From Pseudorhodoferax sp047601025 (lineage in GTDB: Bacteria > Pseudomonadota > Gammaproteobacteria > Burkholderiales > Burkholderiaceae_C), in the NCBI RefSeq assembly GCF_047601025.1, contig NZ_JASGJZ010000001.1, positions 1,240,001 through 1,304,000 of the forward strand: a DNA stretch of 64,000 bases, given 5' to 3'. Under the pieces are notes generated by a model. The model was given only the letters and a program-made list of their open reading frames with translations. It searched no databases and was not told the origin of the DNA. Within the stretch, counting starts at the first letter, position 1. The number at the start of each line of letters is the position of its first letter. Of the stretch, positions 60,894-64,000 are shown piece after piece. The position numbers and the translations under genes are program-made.

Positions 60894-62345
60894 TCAGCAC
60901 GCGTCCTGCGGCGCGGCGGCGTCGTGCGCGGCCGGCAGCCGGACGGTCGCGTCCAGCCCCAGCGTGCGGCCGTCGGGCGCGATCCGGTTGTCCATCGACA
61001 GCGTGCCGCCCAGCGCCTGCACGATCTCGCGGCAGATCGCCAGCCCCAGGCCGGAGCCGTGCGCCACGTCGCCGGCCGCGAACGGCGTGAACAGGCGCTG
61101 GCGCAGTTCGTCGGGGATGCCGGGGCCGCTGTCGGCCACGCGCAGCACGGGCCGGCCGTCCTCCAGGGCGACCTCGACCCGCAGCGGCGCACCGGCCGGG
61201 CTGTGGCGCGCGGCGTTGTGCAGCAGGTTGCGCGCCAGTTCCTGCAGCATCCAGCGGTGCGCGCGCACCGGCACGGGCTCGGCCTGCAGCGAGAAATCCA
61301 GCTCCTTCTCGGCCAGCAGCGGCGCCACGTCCAGCGCCACCGCACGCACCGCCTCGGCCAGGTCCAGCACCTCGGATTCGGACTGCTGGCGCAGCTGCTC
61401 GACCCGGGCCATCGCCAGCATCTGGTTGGCCAGCGCGGTCGCGCGCTCCACGGTCTGGCCGATCTCGGCCAGCGCCTGCTGCGGCGGCGCGTCGCCGCGC
61501 CGGGCCGACTGCACCTGGGCCTTCAGCACGGCCAGCGGCGTGCGCAGCTGGTGCGAGGCATCGCGCACGAAGCGCTTCTGGTGGTCCAGCAGGCGCTGCA
61601 GGCGGCCCATCACGGACGTCATCGCATGGACCAGCGGCACCAGCTCGCGCGGCACGTCGGCGGTCCGGATCGGCGACAGGTCGTCGGCCGCGCGCGCCTC
61701 GATGGCCTGGCCGAGCGCGCGCACCGGGCGCGTGGCGCACTGCACCACGAACACGGTGCTGGCGGCCACCACGGCCAGCAGCAGCAGGTGGCGCCACAGC
61801 ATGTCCAGCAGCAGGCGGCGGGCCAGCGCCTCGCGCAGCTCCAGCGTCTCGGCCACCTGCACCACCGCCACGCCCAGGCCGTGCGCGCTGGCCACCGGCT
61901 GCAGCAGCACGGCCATGCGCACCGGCTGGCCGCGGTACTGGGCGTCGTAGAAGTCCACCAGCGCCGCATAGGGCGGGCGCGCGGGCAGCGTGCCGCGCCA
62001 GAACGGCAGCTCGGCGAAGCCGGAGATCATCTCGCCGTCGCGCCGCGACACGCGGTAGTAGATGCGGCTGTGGTTGTCGGCCTCGAAGGCCTCCAGCGCG
62101 GAATACGGCACCGTGGCGCTCAGTTCGGCCAGCTCGTCGTAGCCCTGCACCTCCAGTTGCTCGCCGATGGTCTTGGCCGAGGCCAGCAGCGTGCGGTCGT
62201 AGGCCGTGGTGGCCGCGCCCAGCGCCTGGTGGTAGACGCTGACGCTGTTGGCCGCGATGAACAGCGTCAGTGGCACCAGCAGCCCCAGCAGCAGCCGAAA
62301 GCGCAGCGAGGTGCGGGCCGCCGCCGGCTTGCGTCGCCGCCTCAT
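60894..62345 (-). CDS. tctE: Sensor histidine kinase, TctE-like
   Basis: 483 residues, inner membrane. Two helices (about 15-35 and 185-202) flank a periplasmic sensor domain, then HAMP. The phospho-accepting histidine is H265 in RDASHQLRTPL. The N, G1 and G2 boxes are NLLHNAARHSP, VADSGPGIP and GSGLGLAICREI. Its ATG overlaps the response-regulator stop (ATGA). The layout and the adjacent tripartite tricarboxylate-type binding protein match TctE, which senses citrate or similar carboxylates; the ligand here is inferred. Confidence 0.9.
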   Translation of the reverse strand: MRRRRKPAAARTSLRFRLLLGLLVPLTLFIAANSVSVYHQALGAATTAYDRTLLASAKTIGEQLEVQGYDELAELSATVPYSALEAFEADNHSRIYYRVSRRDGEMISGFAELPFWRGTLPARPPYAALVDFYDAQYRGQPVRMAVLLQPVASAHGLGVAVVQVAETLELREALARRLLLDMLWRHLLLLAVVAASTVFVVQCATRPVRALGQAIEARAADDLSPIRTADVPRELVPLVHAMTSVMGRLQRLLDHQKRFVRDASHQLRTPLAVLKAQVQSARRGDAPPQQALAEIGQTVERATALANQMLAMARVEQLRQQSESEVLDLAEAVRAVALDVAPLLAEKELDFSLQAEPVPVRAHRWMLQELARNLLHNAARHSPAGAPLRVEVALEDGRPVLRVADSGPGIPDELRQRLFTPFAAGDVAHGSGLGLAICREIVQALGGTLSMDNRIAPDGRTLGLDATVRLPAAHDAAAPQDAC

Positions 62346-63013
62346 GCCGGAGGAGCCTTGAGCAGGTAGCCCAGCCCGCGCAGCGTGACCAGGCTGGCGC
62401 CGCTGCCGGCCAGCTTCTTGCGCAGCCGGTAGGCGACGACCTCGACGGCGTCGGCCTGCACGTCGCACTGGCCGGGGAACACCAGCGCGAGCAGCCGGTC
62501 TTTGGCCACCGCATGGCCGGGCCGCGCCATCAGCGCGCGCAGCAGCGCGGCCTCGCGCGGCGTCAGCTCCAGCACCTCGCCGCGCAGGTAGACAGCGCCG
62601 CTGTCGGGCTCCAGCCGCAGCCCGCCGACCTCGGGCCAGGGCTCGGCCGCGCCGGCCTGGCGCCGGCGCAACGCGCGCAGCCGCGCCTCCAGCTCGTCCA
62701 GGTCGAAGGGCTTGGGCAGGTAGTCGTCGGCACCGGCGTTCAGGCCCAGCACCCGGTCGCCGACGGTGCCGCGCGCGGTCAGCAGCAGCACCGGCGTGTG
62801 CAGGCCGCCGGCGCGGGCGTCGGCCAGCACCTGCAGGCCGTCGCGGCCCGGCAGGCTCAGGTCCAGCGCCACCACGTCCGGGCGCAGCTGCTGCCACTGG
62901 GCCAGCGCCTGCGCGCCGTCGCCGCACAGGCGCACGTCGATCTGCCGGCGCCCGAGCGCGCGCTGCAGCGTGGCCTGCATGGCGGGATCGTCCTCGATCA
63001 GCAGCAGCTTCAT
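62342..63013 (-). CDS. tctD: OmpR-family response regulator, TctD-like
   Basis: 223 residues. Receiver domain 1-115: acidic pair ED at 7-8, phospho-acceptor D51, switch T79 and K101 in PKPF. A Trans_reg_C winged helix follows (LELTPREAALLRALMARPG, then VAYRLRKKL). The ATG at 63013 starts MKLLLIEDDPAM; a weak ATG upstream at 63073 would add 20 residues. It is divergent from the tctC-like gene across a 125-base spacer, where it probably binds. Confidence 0.93.
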   Translation of the reverse strand: MKLLLIEDDPAMQATLQRALGRRQIDVRLCGDGAQALAQWQQLRPDVVALDLSLPGRDGLQVLADARAGGLHTPVLLLTARGTVGDRVLGLNAGADDYLPKPFDLDELEARLRALRRRQAGAAEPWPEVGGLRLEPDSGAVYLRGEVLELTPREAALLRALMARPGHAVAKDRLLALVFPGQCDVQADAVEVVAYRLRKKLAGSGASLVTLRGLGYLLKAPPA

Positions 63014-63138
63014 TGGTGTTTCTCCCAGGCCGGCGGACAGCCGAACGACAGGAGCACGCCGCATGATAGCCATGCGATCATGGATCGGCCGGGCCCGCCC
63101 CGGGCCGGCCCGCCACCCACCACGCCACAGGAGACTCC
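63014..63138. promoter_or_regulatory. Divergent tctD/tctC promoter region
   Basis: 125 bases between the regulator and transporter genes. The TctC-like gene has a clear ribosome-binding site, AGGAG six bases before its ATG. The spacer contains GCATGATAGCCATGCGATCATGG-type short palindromic words (near 63060-63083) that may be the regulator's binding site. No consensus -35/-10 pair stands out. Confidence 0.45.
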
Positions 63139-64000
63139 ATGCGCCGCGACACCTTTCTGAAGACCCTCGCCGCGTTCTGCGCCGCCGGCGCGACGCCGGC
63201 CTTCGCGCAGTCCGCGCCCAACGTGAAGATGATGATCCCGGCCAACCCCGGCGGCGGCTGGGACATCACCGGCCGCGCGCTCGGCAAGGCGCTGGTGGAC
63301 GCCAAGGTCGCCGGCACCGTGAGCTACGACAACAAGGGCGGCGCCGCCGGCGCGCTGGGCCTGGCCCAGTTCGTGAACGGCGCGAAGAACGACCCGACCG
63401 CGCTGATGGTCATGGGCGCCGTGATGCTGGGCGGCATCATCACCGGCAAGCCGCCGGTGAACCTGTCGCAGGCCACGCCGATCGCGCGGCTGACCAGCGA
63501 GTACAACGTGTTCGTGCTGCCGGCCAATTCGCCGTTCAAGACCATGGCCGACGTGGTGGCCCAGCTCAAGAAGGACCCGGGCAGCGTCAAGTGGGGCGGC
63601 GGCTCGCGCGGCGCCACCGAGCACATCGCCGCGGCCATGATCGCCCAGAGGGTCGGCGTCGACCCGTCGCGGATCAACTACGTGGCCTTCCGCGGCGGCG
63701 GCGAGGCCACGGCCGCCATCCTGGGCGGCAACGTCAGCATCGGCGGCAGCGGCATGAGCGAGTTCGCGCCCTACATCGCCGACGGCAAGATGCGCGCCAT
63801 CGGCGTGACCTCGCCCGAGCGCCTGGCCGGCAGCGCCGTCCCCACGCTGAAGGAGCAGGGCATCGACGTGGTGCTGGGCAACTGGCGCGGCGTGTACGGC
63901 GCGCCGGCGCTGTCGGCCGCGCAGCGCAAGGCGCTGACCGACATGGTGCTGGCCGCGCTCAAGAGCGCCTCCTGGCAGGAGGCGCTGAAGAAGAACGACT
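63139..64000 (+). CDS. tctC: Tripartite tricarboxylate transporter solute-binding protein (TctC/Bug type), truncated by window end
   Basis: The first 287 residues are present, and the gene runs off the right edge. An N-terminal RRDTFLKTLAAFCAAGATPA leads to FAQSAP: an export signal with a near-Tat RRxxFLK motif and a cut site near residue 23. The mature start VKMMIPANPGGGWDITGRAL, the later SVKWGGGSRGATEHIAAAM and LGGNVSIGGSGMSEF follow the Bug fold. Such periplasmic proteins bind citrate or other carboxylates for TctAB. tctB and tctA presumably follow outside the window. Regulation by the neighbouring TctDE pair is expected. Confidence 0.92.
   Translation, partial: MRRDTFLKTLAAFCAAGATPAFAQSAPNVKMMIPANPGGGWDITGRALGKALVDAKVAGTVSYDNKGGAAGALGLAQFVNGAKNDPTALMVMGAVMLGGIITGKPPVNLSQATPIARLTSEYNVFVLPANSPFKTMADVVAQLKKDPGSVKWGGGSRGATEHIAAAMIAQRVGVDPSRINYVAFRGGGEATAAILGGNVSIGGSGMSEFAPYIADGKMRAIGVTSPERLAGSAVPTLKEQGIDVVLGNWRGVYGAPALSAAQRKALTDMVLAALKSASWQEALKKND

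Overview
The window comes from a very GC-rich betaproteobacterium, most likely order Burkholderiales (Comamonadaceae or Sphaerotilaceae-like). The evidence is the gene order rpoC-rpoB-rplL-rplJ-rplA-rplK-nusG-secE-tRNA(Trp)-tuf, the DUF3348/DUF802/OmpA/DUF2894 operon, a Bug/TctC solute-binding protein next to a TctDE-type two-component pair, and apaG next to rpe. The genus cannot be fixed from sequence reading alone.

Layout. 1-2.2 kb: three overlapping minus-strand genes (LemA-like, rsmB, DUF4390 protein). 2.2-16.2 kb, minus strand: the core transcription/translation block, starting from a good promoter at 16190-16217 and running through tRNA-Tyr, tRNA-Gly, tRNA-Thr, tuf, tRNA-Trp, secE, nusG, L11, L1, L10, L7/L12, rpoB and rpoC, with a clear intrinsic terminator after rpoC. 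16.2-21.1 kb, minus: trpG, ltaE, a LysE-family exporter, trpD, trpC and ung. 21.5-31.7 kb, plus: a four-gene operon of unknown function joined by three ATGA stop/start overlaps. It encodes a ClpB-type AAA+ ATPase, a small radical-SAM activase-like protein, a 2105-residue zinc-ribbon/pseudokinase/SF1 helicase/Vsr-like nuclease fusion, and an alpha-helical protein. 31.8-37.8 kb, minus: an Acg-type nitroreductase-like protein, trpE with a Trp-Pro-Trp leader peptide and attenuator, katE and gph. 37.8-38.0 kb: a three-part microsatellite. 38.0-42.4 kb, plus: DUF3348, a MotA/ZorA-like protein with DUF802 repeats, a MotB/ZorB-like OmpA protein, and DUF2894. 42.7-47.4 kb, plus: a CHAT protease-STAND ATPase-TPR protein whose TPR region is 12 almost identical 123-bp units. 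47.4-64 kb: rpe, apaG, a SpecificRecomb membrane protein, a CPA2 antiporter, ybdK, thiL, a lipoprotein, hemE, a DnaA-box-bearing AT-rich spacer, priA, a glycosyltransferase, hyi, a DUF465 protein, and a tctE/tctD pair divergent from a truncated tctC-like gene.

The main point is architectural. rpe-gph-trpE-trpG-trpD-trpC is normally one cluster in betaproteobacteria. Here it is spread over about 31 kb because two plus-strand cassettes lie inside it: the AAA+/radical-SAM/helicase operon between trpE and trpG, and the ZorAB-like motor operon plus the CHAT-STAND-TPR gene between gph and rpe. Both have the look of conflict or defence systems (NTPases, nuclease, caspase-like protease, membrane ion motor). 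The AAA+/radical-SAM/pseudokinase-helicase-nuclease operon is the best candidate for an undescribed system; I do not recognise it as a named one. Function is inferred from domains only.
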